DNA from: Rhynchopus euleeides
Taxonomy: Eukaryota > Euglenozoa > Diplonemea > Diplonemida > Diplonemidae
NCBI GenBank assembly: GCA_963210315.1
Contig: OY723324.1
Span: forward strand, 744,001-808,000
Length of the DNA stretch: 64,000 bases
Direction: 5' to 3'
Made by a program: the position numbers and the translations under genes. Positions 22,311 through 32,956 of this stretch are shown here, in pieces (the first letter of the stretch is position 1; every line of letters begins with the position of its first letter). The notes beneath the pieces are model-generated. The model did no database searches. It was not told the origin of the DNA and worked only from the letters and a program-made list of their open reading frames with translations.

Positions 22311-23020
22311 ATGTCCAGACACTGTCTGGACGGGAAGCTCCCCGCAGTGAGTGGTCGGGGGCCGTGGCCACGACCTCGGGGTGATGTCCAGCCGAGCAGA
22401 ACGTGGCACCCGGAGTACCGAGTGTTTGCTCCACTCAGAGGGGGTTCGATGCAGGACCCCTTCCCAGTCATGATCTCCTCAGTGCCTCCATCGATCCCCT
22501 CCGTCAGGGATCTTGCTGTGTGTAACATTAGCACAAGACCTAAACCCGCATCGCGTACCCATCCTTCGAAACCGTGCGATGTGCAATGTTGTGTTCATGT
22601 AGCTAGCTCGGAGAGTGTCTTAGCGAGCCCGCAAGGCTAGCTATATTTGCACCGTCCAACCAAATCTTGCTCAGCTTCGACTTGGCGCCGAGAGAGTTAC
22701 GAGCGCTGCCCATAGAATCAGGTGTGCCGGGCGTGTGTGTCTTTATCAACACACGCAGACTCCTGCATACAGTAGACGGCCTACAGGCGAGGCGGAGTGT
22801 GACCTACTGTTGGGGGTGGTGAACTGGTCTGCGACGTCATCCTGCTGGTGTGCGACGTCTCCACCTCCTGCGGCACAGGGGGCCTTGTGATCTGGAGCGC
22901 TGGGGCAGCGCGGTGCAATGTCGGAGTGCGGACGGGCCAAGTCCCCCTGCTCCTGTGCATGCAGCGCAGATTTCTTGTTGCTGCGGTCCAGACAGCGGGC
23001 CGAGACCGGATGTGATGTCG
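22311..23020 (-). other. Unique core of B2 between satellites ii and i
   Basis: Inverted copy of 10429-11148. The + strand frame reading EYRVFAPLRGGSMQDPFPV is kept, with a single R/H difference just before it from the B1 copy. Unrecognised; it may be a second captured exon. Confidence 0.55.
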
Positions 23021-26000
23021 GCCCACCCTCGGGACATCACTGCCTGGCTCGGCCCACCCTCTGGACAGGACTGCGTGGCTCGGCCCATTCTCGGGACAGC
23101 ACTGCCTAGCTCGGCCCACCCTCGGGACAGCACTGTCTGGCTCGGCCCGTTCTCGGGACAGCACTGTCTGGCTCGGCCCATTCTCGGGACAGCACTGTCT
23201 GGCTCGGCCCACCCTTGGGACAGCACTGCCTGGCTCGGCCCATTCTCGGGACAGCACTGCCTAGCTCGGCCCACCCTCGGGACAGCACTGTCTGGCTCGG
23301 CCCGTTCTCGGGACAGCACTGTCTGGCTCGGCCCATTCTCGGGACAGCACTGCCTAGCTCGGCCCACCCTCGGGACAGCACTGTCTGGCTCGGCCCGTTC
23401 TCGGGACAGCACTGTCTGGCTCGGCCCATTCTCGGGACAGCACTGCCTGGCTCGGCCCATTCTCGGGACAGCACTGCCTAGCTCGGCCCACCCTCGGGAC
23501 AGCACTGTCTGGCTCGGCCCGTTCTCGGGACAGCACTGTCTGGCTCGGCCCATTCTCGGGACAGCACTGTCTGGCTCGGCCCACCCTTGGGACAGCACTG
23601 CCTGGCTCGGCCCATTCTCGGGACAGCACTGCCTAGCTCGGCCCACCCTCGGGACAGCACTGTCTGGCTCGGCCCGTTCTCGGGACAGCACTGTCTGGCT
23701 CGGCCCGTTCTCGGGACAGCACTGTCTGGCTCGGCCCATTCTCGGGACAGCACTGTCTGGCTCGGCCCATTCTCGGGACAGCACTGTCTGGCTCGGCCCA
23801 CCCTTGGGACAGCACTGCCTGGCTCGGCCCATTCTCGGGACAGCACTGCCTAGCTCGGCCCACCCTCGGGACAGCACTGTCTGGCTCGGCCCGTTCTCGG
23901 GACAGCACTGTCTGGCTCGGCCCATTCTCGGGACAGCACTGCCTGGCTCGGCCCATTCTCGGGACAGCACTGCCTAGCTCGGCCCACCCTCGGGACAGCA
24001 CTGTCTGGCTCGGCCCGTTCTCGGGACAGCACTGTCTGGCTCGGCCCATTCTCGGGACAGCACTGTCTGGCTCGGCCCACCCTTGGGACAGCACTGCCTG
24101 GCTCGGCCCATTCTCGGGACAGCACTGCCTAGCTCGGCCCACCCTCGGGACAGCACTGTCTGGCTCGGCCCGTTCTCGGGACAGCACTGTCTGGCTCGGC
24201 CCATTCTCGGGACAGCACTGTCTGGCTCGGCCCACCCTTGGGACAGCACTGCCTGGCTCGGCCCATTCTCGGGACAGCACTGTCTGGCTCGGCCCGTTCT
24301 CGGGACAGCACTGTCTGGCTCGGCCCGTTCTCGGGACAGCACTGTCTGGCTCGGCCCATTCTCGGGACAGCACTGTCTGGCTCGGCCCATTCTCGGGACA
24401 GCACTGTCTGGCTCGGCCCACCCTTGGGACAGCACTGCCTGGCTCGGCCCATTCTCGGGACAGCACTGTCTGGCTCGGCCCACCCTTGGGACAGCACTGC
24501 CTGGCTCGGCCCATTCTCGGGACAGCACTGCCTAGCTCGGCCCACCCTCGGGACAGCACTGTCTGGCTCGGCCCGTTCTCGGGACAGCACTGTCTGGCTC
24601 GGCCCATTCTCGGGACAGCACTGTCTGGCTCGGCCCACCCTTGGGACAGCACTGCCTGGCTCGGCCCATTCTCGGGACAGCACTGCCTAGCTCGGCCCAC
24701 CCTCGGGACAGCACTGTCTGGCTCGGCCCGTTCTCGGGACAGCACTGTCTGGCTCGGCCCGTTCTCGGGACAGCACTGTCTGGCTCGGCCCATTCTCGGG
24801 ACAGCACTGTCTGGCTCGGCCCATTCTCGGGACAGCACTGTCTGGCTCGGCCCACCCTTGGGACAGCACTGCCTGGCTCGGCCCATTCTCGGGACAGCAC
24901 TGCCTAGCTCGGCCCACCCTCGGGACAGCACTGTCTGGCTCGGCCCGTTCTCGGGACAGCACTGTCTGGCTCGGCCCATTCTCGGGACAGCACTGCCTGG
25001 CTCGGCCCATTCTCGGGACAGCACTGCCTAGCTCGGCCCACCCTCGGGACAGCACTGTCTGGCTCGGCCCGTTCTCGGGACAGCACTGTCTGGCTCGGCC
25101 CATTCTCGGGACAGCACTGTCTGGCTCGGCCCACCCTTGGGACAGCACTGCCTGGCTCGGCCCATTCTCGGGACAGCACTGCCTAGCTCGGCCCACCCTC
25201 GGGACAGCACTGTCTGGCTCGGCCCGTTCTCGGGACAGCACTGTCTGGCTCGGCCCATTCTCGGGACAGCACTGTCTGGCTCGGCCCACCCTTGGGACAG
25301 CACTGCCTGGCTCGGCCCATTCTCGGGACAGCACTGTCTGGCTCGGCCCGTTCTCGGGACAGCACTGTCTGGCTCGGCCCATTCTCGGGACAGCACTGTC
25401 TGGCTCGGCCCACCCTTGGGACAGCACTGCCTGGCTCGGCCCATTCTCGGGACAGCACTGCCTAGCTCGGCCCACCCTCGGGACAGCACTGTCTGGCTCG
25501 GCCCGTTCTCGGGACAGCACTGTCTGGCTCGGCCCATTCTCGGGACAGCACTGTCTGGCTCGGCCCACCCTTGGGACAGCACTGCCTGGCTCGGCCCATT
25601 CTCGGGACAGCACTGCCTAGCTCGGCCCACCCTCGGGACAGCACTGTCTGGCTCGGCCCGTTCTCGGGACAGCACTGTCTGGCTCGGCCCATTCTCGGGA
25701 CAGCACTGTCTGGCTCGGCCCACCCTTGGGACAGCACTGCCTGGCTCGGCCCATTCTCGGGACAGCACTGCCTAGCTCGGCCCACCCTCGGGACAGCACT
25801 GTCTGGCTCGGCCCGTTCTCGGGACAGCACTGTCTGGCTCGGCCCATTCTCGGGACAGCACTGTCTGGCTCGGCCCACCCTTGGGACAGCACTGCCTGGC
25901 TCGGCCCATTCTCGGGACAGCACTGTCTGGCTCGGCCCGTTCTCGGGACAGCACTGTCTGGCTCGGCCCACCCTTGGGACAGCACTGCCTGGCTCGGCCC

Positions 26001-26985
26001 GTTCTCGGGACAGCACTGTCTGGCTCGGCCCATTCTCGGGACAGCACTGTCTGGCTCGGCCCACCCTTGGGACAGCACTGCCTGGCTCGGCCCATTCTCG
26101 GGACAGCACTGCCTAGCTCGGCCCACCCTCGGGACAGCACTGTCTGGCTCGGCCCGTTCTCGGGACAGCACTGTCTGGCTCGGCCCATTCTCGGGACAGC
26201 ACTGTCTGGCTCGGCCCACCCTTGGGACAGCACTGCCTGGCTCGGCCCATTCTCGGGACAGCACTGCCTAGCTCGGCCCACCCTCGGGACAGCACTGTCT
26301 GGCTCGGCCCGTTCTCGGGACAGCACTGTCTGGCTCGGCCCACCCTTGGGACAGCACTGCCTGGCTCGGCCCGTTCTCGGGACAGCACTGTCTGGCTCGG
26401 CCCATTCTCGGGACAGCACTGTCTGGCTCGGCCCACCCTTGGGACAGCACTGTCTGGCTCGGCCCGTTCTCGGGACAGCACTGTCTGGCTCGGCCCATTC
26501 TCGGGACAGCACTGTCTGGCTCGGCCCACCCTTGGGACAGCACTGCCTGGCTCGGCCCATTCTCGGGACAGCACTGTCTGGCTCGGCCCGTTCTCGGGAC
26601 AGCACTGTCTGGCTCGGCCCACCCTTGGGACAGCACTGCCTGGCTCGGCCCGTTCTCGGGACAGCACTGTCTGGCTCGGCCCATTCTCGGGACAGCACTG
26701 TCTGGCTCGGCCCACCCTTGGGACAGCACTGCCTGGCTCGGCCCGTTCTCGGGACAGCACTCTCTGGCTCGGCCCACCCTTGGGACAGCACTGTCTGGCT
26801 CGGCCCGTTCTCGGGACAGCACTGTCTGGCTCGGCCCATTCTCGGCACAGCACTGTCTGGCTCGGCCCACCCTTGGGACAGCACTGCCTGGCTCGGCCCA
26901 TTCTCGGGACATCACTGTCTGGCTCGGCCCACCCTTGGGACAGCACTGTCTGGCTCGGCCCGTTCTCGGGACAGCACTGCCTGGC
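23021..26985 (-). repeat. 31-bp satellite i in B2, about 128 units
   Basis: Unit as in 9870-10428, reversed. Higher-order structure is clear: the open stretch 23478-23846 has the same translation as 24532-24900, an offset of 1054 bp = 34 x 31. Repeated 12-unit (372-bp) offsets also occur. This points to block amplification by unequal exchange or rolling replication, not unit-by-unit slippage. Confidence 0.92.
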
Positions 26986-27303
26986 TCCGCTTCGTGCCAG
27001 CACGAGCACTAGCCGTTGCTCCTGCATTGCCCCAGGCGGCCAGCTCCCATCTTGGCTTGGCCCAGGATGACAGGTTGATCTCAATGTTTACCCGTGACAC
27101 GGGCCCCGCCGTGCCTTCTCGTCCTGTGAGGGCTGAACAATGCACAGGGACCGCTCGACATTATTTTTTGGGTCCAAATGCGTGCTCCCAGCTAGGGGCC
27201 ACCCAACTCCCCGCCCTTTTTTTTGCCTCCGATTTGGCCCATTTTCGGCCCATTTTGCCCTGCACCAGCCTGCACTTTTTTGCACCGGCTAGCGAAGACC
27301 CCC
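26986..27303 (-). other. Unique left arm of B2
   Basis: Reverse copy of 9552-9869, apparently unchanged over its length. Contains GCACCAGCCTGCACTTTTTT and repeated GGCCCATTTTCGG words close to the terminus. Confidence 0.7.
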
Positions 27304-27306
27304 ATT

Positions 27307-28177
27307 ACCCACGGTGTTCATTTCCTGGTGGATGTGTGCAATGCAAGCAAGTGGATTGCTGAAGTGTGTCAGTCGTACTTACCCCGTGTCATCACACTAT
27401 TTTCTTTCACGTTCCATAAGTATGTGAACGTAGTTCTGGTCGTGCTCTAACAAGCCGGCGAGGGACTGCTGTTTCGGGGTCTTCTGGTCGCACGGCGGCA
27501 TCGCCTTTGGTCGTTGCTTTCTATTGGTTTGTTTAGGTGGTGTGGCCCAGAGGGCGGGACCGTGCTGACACGCAGTGACGCCTCTCAGGAGGTGCGGACA
27601 CTAGCGAACACTTTCACACTCCGCAGGCTGTGGGAGTTTGAATCATCAGGAATCAGCTTCTGCTGATCCCTGATCCCCCGTCTCTTAAGGTTTTTCTTGT
27701 CATTCTGTTTGTGTGATGGCGGATGTCATTGTATTGCAAAGAGGGCAGGTTTGCTGCCGCAGATATCGAGCCCCTTCATTGCCAACCGGCTTCCTTCTGT
27801 ACCTTGCTGCCCGCTTCCGCGGGGTCTCCAGGCATATAGACAGTACAATCGCCTTGTACATTCTTTGAGTTACTCAGAATTCGGTTGCCCATCTAACTCG
27901 AGCTCGCCGGGCTGCCTTTTGCTCGATATTACACCCGGCTTCACTCAATCAGACAGTGGGATCAGTGCACACAGATAGTGGAGTGCGTGTGTCTGCGTTT
28001 CCACAAAATCTACAAAATGCTGTGAAAGCAGCGCACAAGCACATCGCGGAGATGGTGTTCCCGTCTCTGCCACACGGCAGGCTTGACTGATGTGGGAACA
28101 GAGAGATGTGAGGGGGTACAGTTGCCCCCACCCTGCGGCGCAGTTTGCCAGCCGGTAAAATGCACCCCCCCCCCCCC
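27307..28177. other. Intergenic DNA between B2 and E
   Basis: No gene recognised. Open frames (for example 27697-27978) have no domain. The stretch ends in a C-run that abuts the TA flank of element E. Confidence 0.5.
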
Positions 28178-28884
28178 TAGGGGGGGTCATAAGCCCCCCT
28201 AAAAACGTACAAATACCAAAAATTTCAACATACCATCAGAACCGCCCTAATACCTGATCTGACCCGAAAATCCGACCCATACCCCCCCGGAAACCGTCTG
28301 GAGCCCACTTGTGACACCTGATGCGCACTTTTGTGATGATTTTTTGGGGTCCTAAAAAATGTACCTCAGTTTCGTACCTTGCCTTTGTACCTGAACCACT
28401 CCCGACCGCAATATTTCGTTCTTTGCCTTTTCTGCGGTGGTTCCGGCTCAGGTGGCACGATGTTGCCTCCCCAGTGCCTCGGCAAGGTCTTTCTTGTACC
28501 TGATTGGTGGGAATGTTGTGTTGTTGCGCCAGCTGAATGAGTTCAGCCACCTTCTGGGTGTAGTACACCACGCAGTCTCAACAGCACGTATGAGAGTGTA
28601 CCATGTGAGGACTCAACAAAGTCATTGGATAGGCATCTGCCTGCCGACTCAACCCCCACAGTGCGACCGCAAGATCGTCAGGGATGTCTCAACGCCAGGG
28701 GAATACTCTCCCCTGGCGTTGTACAACCCTACTCTTAATCCTCGGGTCCTCTCCTGGAGGCGGTGGTGGCGGGCCCGCAACGCTTCGTACTTCCGGTACG
28801 GACTGGGGTAGTCTGCCCGGCTGACCCGCTCATCGCTTCCTAGATTATCTGCTGCTCTGGAGCTGCCATCACTCACTGCCCACA

Positions 28885-29205
28885 TCAGTTGGTGTAGGGG
28901 TAGGAGCAGGAGGAGTGGGAGGAGTAGGAGTGCAGGTGACATCTTTCTTGGCCAGCAAGGAACGCCGCTTTTCGCACGTGCGTGCAGTTGATGCACCACT
29001 GCATATATCTGTCGTCACCACGTCCCACTCGCTCTCCTATGTACCCAGCCCGACGGAGCGCCCGAAATAATGTCGCCTCACGGATGTCGTGTGCCGTTTT
29101 CTTCTGACGCAGGTCTGCCACAACGCTCTCTGCCGGGACCCCGCACATCTCCCGTTTGGCGAGCGTCTTTCGAGCAAGGTACCCCTCTGCAGCAGCATCT
29201 GACAC
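28885..29205 (-). pseudogene. Possible Tc1-type transposase N-terminal remnant in E
   Basis: A 106-residue minus-strand frame between the arms of E. It contains ESVVADLRQKKTAHDIREAT followed by LFRALRRAGYIGE, which resembles the second helix-turn-helix of Tc1-like transposases (pattern S..T..R.L...GY). No DDE catalytic core follows in any frame, and the C-terminal part turns into low-complexity sequence. Read as a decayed fragment. The match is by eye and weak, but TA target sites agree with it. Confidence 0.35.
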
Positions 29206-29494
29206 CTCTGCGAGGCCCTAGGCACACGGCATGTGTTGCTCGGCGTGCTGGGTGAGCGTAGTGATACCCTTTCCTTGCAAAGAACGAAATACTGCGGTCG
29301 GGAGTGGTTCAGGTACAAAGGCAAGGTACGAAACTGAGGTACATTTTTTAGGACCCCAAAAAATCATCACAAAAGTGCGCATCAGGTGTCACAAGTGGGC
29401 TCCAGACGGTTTCCGGGGGGGTATGGGTCGGATTTTCGGGTCAGATCAGGTATTAGGGCGGTTCTGATGGTATGTTGAAAAATGTGGTTTTGTA

Positions 29495-30423
29495 CACGGT
29501 GGGATCTTGTAAAATTTACATGTATAACTACAAGTATATTTTTTTTTTCCATGTCGCTCCCGTTGGTCACTTCGCTGCTTTGAGTCAGCCACGTGGCGGA
29601 AGCCGGACCGCAGGGAGGGGCGTTGCGCCCGTTGACGCCTCTCACTCCTCATGTGCCTTGAGTAGCTGCCAGGTGGGTCTGCTTTGAGGCGGGGAATCGC
29701 GTCAGGCCAAACAGCCACTGCGAGGACGTCTCCCCTAAAAGAAAAGAAAGAATGTGGGAAGGGGACGGGGGTGGGATGGGTGGGCAGCGCAAGCCGGAAG
29801 GAGCGCCTCCCATGGGGCGGAAGCTCACCCGACAGCATAAAATGCTGCGAAAACAACAAAAAAAGGGAAAATAAACCACGCACACCACAACATCAATAAA
29901 ACCAAAGCCGTGCAGAAAGGGCCCCTCCGCATATATGAAACAGGGCACACAGCGGAAAAAGAGTTACCAGAGCTTGCTTTAGTTTCCCCTCGGAGGAGGG
30001 TAATCACAGGGGGCGCCACGTGAAGGCAGCAAGTTGGATTTTATCCCCCCACGCATTTACATGTATTTTACTTGCATGCAAGTATTTTACTTGTCATGCA
30101 AGTATTATACATGTATTTTACTTGTCATGCAAGTATTTTACATGTATAATACTTGCATGACAAGTATTATACATGTAAAATACATGTAAATGCCTGAAAT
30201 ATACATGTAAAATACATGTATATCAAGTAAAAATACATGTATAATAGTTGACATGCAAGTATTATACATGTATTTTTACTTGATATACATGTATTTTACA
30301 TGTATATTTCAGGCATATACATGTATTATACATGTATAATAGTTGACATGCAAGTATTATACATGTATAATACATGTATTATACTTGTAGTTATACATGT
30401 AAAATTTACAAGATCCCACCGTG
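29495..30423. mobile_element. Element D1 (CACGGTGGGATCTTG ends) inside E
   Basis: CACGGTGGGATCTTGTAAA at 29495 is matched by its complement ending at 30423. TA flanks both sides (29493-29494 and 30424-30425). The right 370 bp (30050-30410) is built from palindromic words TACATGTA, ACTTGCATGCAAGT and ACTTGTCATGCAAGT in both orientations. The left part (29550-30040) is non-repetitive and unrecognised. No transposase seen. D2 at 40366-41867 is the relative. Confidence 0.82.
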
Positions 30424-30470
30424 TACGGGCTTATGACCCCCCCTACCCCCCCCCCCCCCCTCCCCCACAC

Positions 30471-30520
30471 AAGAAGGTGCTGGGCGACTTACTTTTCCAT
30501 TCACTCTCGGCGATCAAATC
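30471..30520 (+). repeat. Shared 5'-flank motif, copy 1
   Basis: AGAAGGTGCTGGGCGACTTA, then CTTTTCCATTCACTCTCGGC and GATCAAATCCCCCC. A near-identical copy is at 52145-52196 and a shorter one (CCTTCACTCTCGACAATCAAACCC) at about 48705-48729. Here it lies about 200 bp before a start codon, as does the 48.7 kb copy. Could be a promoter or leader element, or a repeat. Confidence 0.5.
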
Positions 30521-30716
30521 CCCCCCTCCCCCACGCTTGTGCCATGCAGTGTATGTTGCCCCCACAGCATTCTGGCACACGGCGTATCCTGCCTGCTCCT
30601 GCGCACGAACAAGACCCCCACCCCGACCCCACTCCACCAACACTCCCCCAACAGGCCTGTGATCCGCAGAGGGCTGTCGTCCAACCCCATTCCCGGGAGG
30701 GGTGGGGGAAGGGGAT

Positions 30717-32015
30717 ATGGCCCATCACGGCGACAGCATGACACAGGGAGACATCCTGAACATGAAGAAGCGGGGGCGGCGCAGCTCCGGCGAACCGGGG
30801 ACCGCAGTGCAGTACCACGACGGGCCCAGCAGCGCGGTGCATACACACACGGCTGCCACACCCAACGCCGCCGTGGAGCGTGTCCCGACACCACCCACAG
30901 GAGGATCCGCTGCCAACACCACCGCCCTCGACAGCACCGCACACCACCAGCTGGGCAGCAGCCGCGGCACGACACGTCTCACCGACTCGGAGGAGTTCCT
31001 GCGGAGCCAGTTGGTGACGGAATCGCTTCCCCTGCCCAACCCGCCCCCACGAGAGGACGGCGGTGCCGGACCCTCCGTCGGATCCTACTTCGAGACGCGC
31101 GCCGCAGGGCAGAGCAGGGGGTCCCCCAAGGCCCCCCCGTCCTCTCGGGTAGCCCCATGCAGCCCCGCGTCTGTTGGGCTGTCGCACACGCAGCAGTCGT
31201 ACCCCAGCGCTTTGATGACGGAGCCTGTTCCCCTGCGGCCGTTAAGGCGTGGGGATTTTTACTACAGGCCGGATTTGGATGCGGTGTCGCAGGCCGTGGT
31301 GTTGGAGAGCCTTGCTGCGCAGCGGCGTGAGGAGCAGGAGAAGCAGATGGAGGTGAAGCGGGGGCGCGAGGTGCTGCTGGCGCGGTTCCACGCGCAGAGG
31401 AGAGATAGGGTCATGCTCGCCCTGAGGACCGGGCTCCCGATCCCGCCGCATGTTGCGGATGAGTTTGGGGTCGCGAGCGAGCCTCACGAGAGGCGGCTCA
31501 AGAAGGAGATCCGGAGCGCAAAGGCGAGGAAGGACGCCAGGCGGAATGAGATAATGGATATCAGGGCCAGCATGGATGCCCCCAGAATGAGCGAGGCGCG
31601 GTCGCACCGCAGCGCCATGCTCGCAACGATGGATCAGAGGATGTCACGCAGGCAGGGCCTCGAGTCAACCCTTGGGACAGGTCTCCGCACCTCGCTGGCA
31701 GGGACGACCGCAACCCTCGGCAGCACCATCGATGACCTGATCAAGCAGCATGCCTGCGACGCGCAGGCCAAGGCGGAGCTGGAGGAGCAGGTGGGTGCCT
31801 TAAAGTATCTCGACAGCTTCGACGCGAAGTCGCGCGCTGTGGCGAAATCACAGAGGCGTCCCAAGGGCGGCGATGGTGGGGAGGCGGACGGGAGGCCGCC
31901 AAGGCAGAGGGAGCTGCCCTACACCCTCACTGCCCCGTATAAATACCAGCACCAGCACCGCGCACCCATTGTCATGTCAGAGAGTGAGAAGCGGCAGGCT
32001 GTGTCTGCGGCCTAG
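30717..32015 (+). CDS. Unrecognised 432-residue protein with helical C-terminal half
   Basis: I do not recognise this protein. Start ATG 30717 (MAHHGDSMTQGDILNMKK) is the first ATG in frame. Residues 1-175 are S/T/P/G-rich and likely disordered. A conserved-looking segment, RRGDFYYRPDLDAVSQAVVL (about 180-199), precedes about 150 residues of R/E/A/M-rich helix. A second helical stretch (about 325-375) follows, then a basic tail ending SEKRQAVSAA. No signal peptide, no membrane span. The composition would suit a cytoskeletal or scaffold protein, but that is a guess. It begins about 275 bp after element E and no intron is apparent. Confidence 0.68.
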   Translation: MAHHGDSMTQGDILNMKKRGRRSSGEPGTAVQYHDGPSSAVHTHTAATPNAAVERVPTPPTGGSAANTTALDSTAHHQLGSSRGTTRLTDSEEFLRSQLVTESLPLPNPPPREDGGAGPSVGSYFETRAAGQSRGSPKAPPSSRVAPCSPASVGLSHTQQSYPSALMTEPVPLRPLRRGDFYYRPDLDAVSQAVVLESLAAQRREEQEKQMEVKRGREVLLARFHAQRRDRVMLALRTGLPIPPHVADEFGVASEPHERRLKKEIRSAKARKDARRNEIMDIRASMDAPRMSEARSHRSAMLATMDQRMSRRQGLESTLGTGLRTSLAGTTATLGSTIDDLIKQHACDAQAKAELEEQVGALKYLDSFDAKSRAVAKSQRRPKGGDGGEADGRPPRQRELPYTLTAPYKYQHQHRAPIVMSESEKRQAVSAA

Positions 32016-32956
32016 ATGTAGAGGGGTGGTGGGAGTGGGGTGGAGTGGCAGTCGGGGAAAGTCACACCGCTCGGCGTGGGCATGGAACTGTGGGTGTGTG
32101 TGTGGGGGGGGTTTTTTATTAAAACAGGGAGGAGAAAAGAGGGGGGGGGGGTTGGGGGGAAGTAGGGCGAGATGGGGGAGGGGGGGGCCCGCTCAGTTGT
32201 GTTTACTCTGCTCGCCCTCCCCCCCTCCCCCCACCCAAAGGGAGGATATATGCAAGGATGGTGCGCACAAACAAAAGTGTCTCCCCCAAGCCTTCACACA
32301 TTACCTCACCACACCACCCCGCCCAAACTTGCCTTTTCAGGCGTTTGGCAGGGCCGGGTTCGCATCAGGAGAGGGGGGGGTGGGGGGTGGGGTGCTGCAC
32401 TGTGTTTCTGTACCCCCAGCCAGCTGTTGCCACAGCTGGCTGCGGTGGGGCACCAGGGATCCTCGATTTACCTGTCTTACATAACCCACTCTCCCCTGAG
32501 AGTCCACCTCCCTCACGCAGTCGCCCTTTGCAGCATTCCGGCCCCCCCTTGTGGGGAGGGGTGGCGGTGCAAAGGGTATCAGCGAGGGTGTGACGGTCTG
32601 ATTGTCTCGAGGCTGGGCAGGCGTTGGGCCCAGACAGCGGCCCCCCCACCCCCCCCTCCCCCTCATCCTTGTGATTTCCTGTTACTTCTATTTCAACTCC
32701 CCGCTCCCCCCCACCCAAAGGATGGATATTGTAAGGATAGTGCGCACAAACAAAGAGTGTGGGGTCCAGTCGCCACTGCAGACGCCTGTGCTGGAGGGTG
32801 GGCACCACACCCGGTGCCTGTACAGACATGTCGCAAGGTTTCTTGCCCCATCCCTGCGCGTGGCACGCCATGCACCCACGGCGTGTGTGCACTGCCACCG
32901 CACCTTGCACTGTGCACCCACCCGCCTGCAGACAGTCTCACCACACGGCAGTCAGC
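32016..32956. other. Intergenic DNA with a duplicated C-rich motif
   Basis: No gene seen. CACCCAAAGG.AGGATAT, then AAGGAT.GTGCGCACAAACAA occurs at about 32230-32278 and again at about 32711-32756. Both are preceded by C/T tracts. The second copy is about 200 bp before the membrane-protein start. Confidence 0.55.

Larger units (their letters stand above)
16586..27303 (-). mobile_element. Family B element B2, 10.7 kb
   Basis: Inverted relative to B1. Ends GGGGGTCTTCGCTGG (16586) and AGCGAAGACCCCC (to 27303), flanked by ATT at 16583-16585 and 27304-27306. The internal order is the same as B1 read backwards: right arm, satellite iii, cyclase fragment, satellite ii, unique core, satellite i, left arm. 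The size difference from B1 (7.4 kb) is entirely array length: satellite iii 3.8 versus 0.5 kb, ii 1.4 versus 0.65 kb, i 4.0 versus 0.56 kb. No transposase gene is visible; the very long open frames here are satellite translations. Confidence 0.85.
28180..30443. mobile_element. Element E, TA-flanked inverted-repeat element interrupted by D1
   Basis: GGGGGGGTCATAAGCCC at 28180-28196 is the exact complement of GGGCTTATGACCCCCCC at 30427-30443. Both are flanked by TA (28178-28179, 30444-30445). The inverted arms extend about 230 bp (28200-28430 against 29275-29490), with D1 inserted in the right arm. TA flanks and a helix-turn-helix-like remnant inside suggest the Tc1/mariner group. A 12-bp-arm hairpin lies at 28691-28720. 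Copies of the arms differ at many sites, so E is older than B and D. Confidence 0.72.

Noticed and set aside
29446..29883. 145-residue minus-strand frame inside D1
   Set aside because: It reads through A/T-rich and repeat edges, shows no domain, and D2 has no counterpart.
30539..31330. 263-residue + strand frame overlapping the 30717 gene
   Set aside because: Arginine/histidine/proline-rich out-of-frame shadow; the 30717 frame is longer and has ordered helical sequence.
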